A stretch of 6,616 nucleotides of DNA, taken from positions 1 through 6,616 of the forward strand of contig JAEMPT010000099.1 in NCBI GenBank assembly GCA_022759165.1, read 5' to 3'. Positions 6,552 to 6,616 of the stretch are shown here, one piece after another. The translations under genes were made by a program, and so were the position numbers. This stretch comes from Thermoprotei archaeon (lineage in GTDB: Archaea > Thermoproteota > Thermoprotei_A > Sulfolobales > Fervidicoccaceae). Numbering within the stretch: position 1 is the first letter of the stretch; each line of letters opens with the position of its first letter. The notes under the pieces were generated by a model that did no database searches, was not told the DNA's origin, and saw only the letters and a list, made by a program, of their open reading frames with translations.

Positions 6552-6580
6552 CCTCGCCGTTTACGGCGGGGATGGCGAGG
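6552..6580 (+). repeat. GC-rich hairpin with two alternative pairings
   Basis: CCTCGCCG (6552-6559), loop TTTA and CGGCGGGG (6564-6571) form an 8-bp stem with one G-T pair. The same left arm CCTCGCC also pairs perfectly with GGCGAGG at 6574-6580, so the two stems exclude each other. The motif resembles hairpins at the right ends of IS200/IS605-type elements and TnpB-associated RNAs, but no transposase gene is present here. A shortened copy lies at 55-76. It may be a solo element end or a regulatory site; the mobile-element link is recalled resemblance, not proof. Confidence 0.45.
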
Positions 6581-6586
6581 AAGGCA

Positions 6587-6600
6587 AGAAAGATTTTTAA
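6587..6600 (+). promoter_or_regulatory. Probable promoter of a gene beyond the right edge
   Basis: AGAAAG followed by ATTTTTAA (6593-6600) has the BRE/TATA layout of the pckA promoter and likewise stands just downstream of the GC-rich motif. Transcription would begin past the end of the window, divergent from the threonine operon. Confidence 0.4.
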
Positions 6601-6616
6601 TCCTATACCGGATTAA
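6597..6616. promoter_or_regulatory. Operator-like dyad over the right-edge TATA box
   Basis: TTAATCC, spacer TATACC, then GGATTAA: perfect 7-bp arms, with the left arm overlapping the 3' end of the TATA box. The dyad reaches the last base, so its full extent is unknown. The position suits a repressor that blocks TBP/TFB or polymerase entry. No regulator is identified. Confidence 0.35.

Overview
The window looks like chromosomal DNA from a thermophilic archaeon, possibly of the TACK/Korarchaeota sphere, although the lineage cannot be fixed from the sequence. The evidence is archaeal: TATA/BRE-type promoters with no -35/-10 boxes, a ribosome binding site that perfectly complements the archaeal 16S tail (GGAGGTGA), heavy use of AGA/AGG and ATA codons, Lys/Glu-rich proteins, oligo-T rather than hairpin-plus-T terminators, and tightly overlapping genes.

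Left part (1-214): an AT-rich stretch, a GC-rich motif that recurs at the right end of the window, a TATA box, and a transcribed leader of about 100 nt that forms two consecutive stem-loops. This leads into a plus-strand gene for an ATP-type phosphoenolpyruvate carboxykinase (215-2002).

Middle and right part (1999-6431): a compact minus-strand operon transcribed in the order thrC, aspartate kinase, asd, thrB. It encodes four of the five steps from aspartate to threonine. Homoserine dehydrogenase is missing from the window. Junctions overlap by 4 bp and 1 bp, then there is a 4-bp gap, and thrB meets pckA tail to tail with a 4-bp overlap. PEP carboxykinase consumes oxaloacetate, while the operon consumes aspartate made from oxaloacetate, so the two convergent units draw on the same metabolite.

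The most striking anomaly is a TGA stop in frame at codon 122 of threonine synthase, at a position where the family normally has Gly (GGA to TGA). Reading frame and homology continue perfectly on both sides, and the gene's own terminal stop is TGA followed at once by TAA. This may be a sequencing or assembly error, a recent nonsense mutation, or a recoding event; the sequence alone cannot decide. Other oddities are the double-hairpin pckA leader, a repeated GC-rich element placed before two plus-strand TATA boxes, an aspartate kinase with room for only one ACT-like domain, and a 28-35 residue N-terminal extension on homoserine kinase.

Right edge (6432-6616): no gene. It holds the thrC promoter, an AT-rich spacer, a GC-rich hairpin resembling the ends of IS200/IS605-type elements, and a TATA box with an overlapping dyad that probably serves a plus-strand gene beyond the window.
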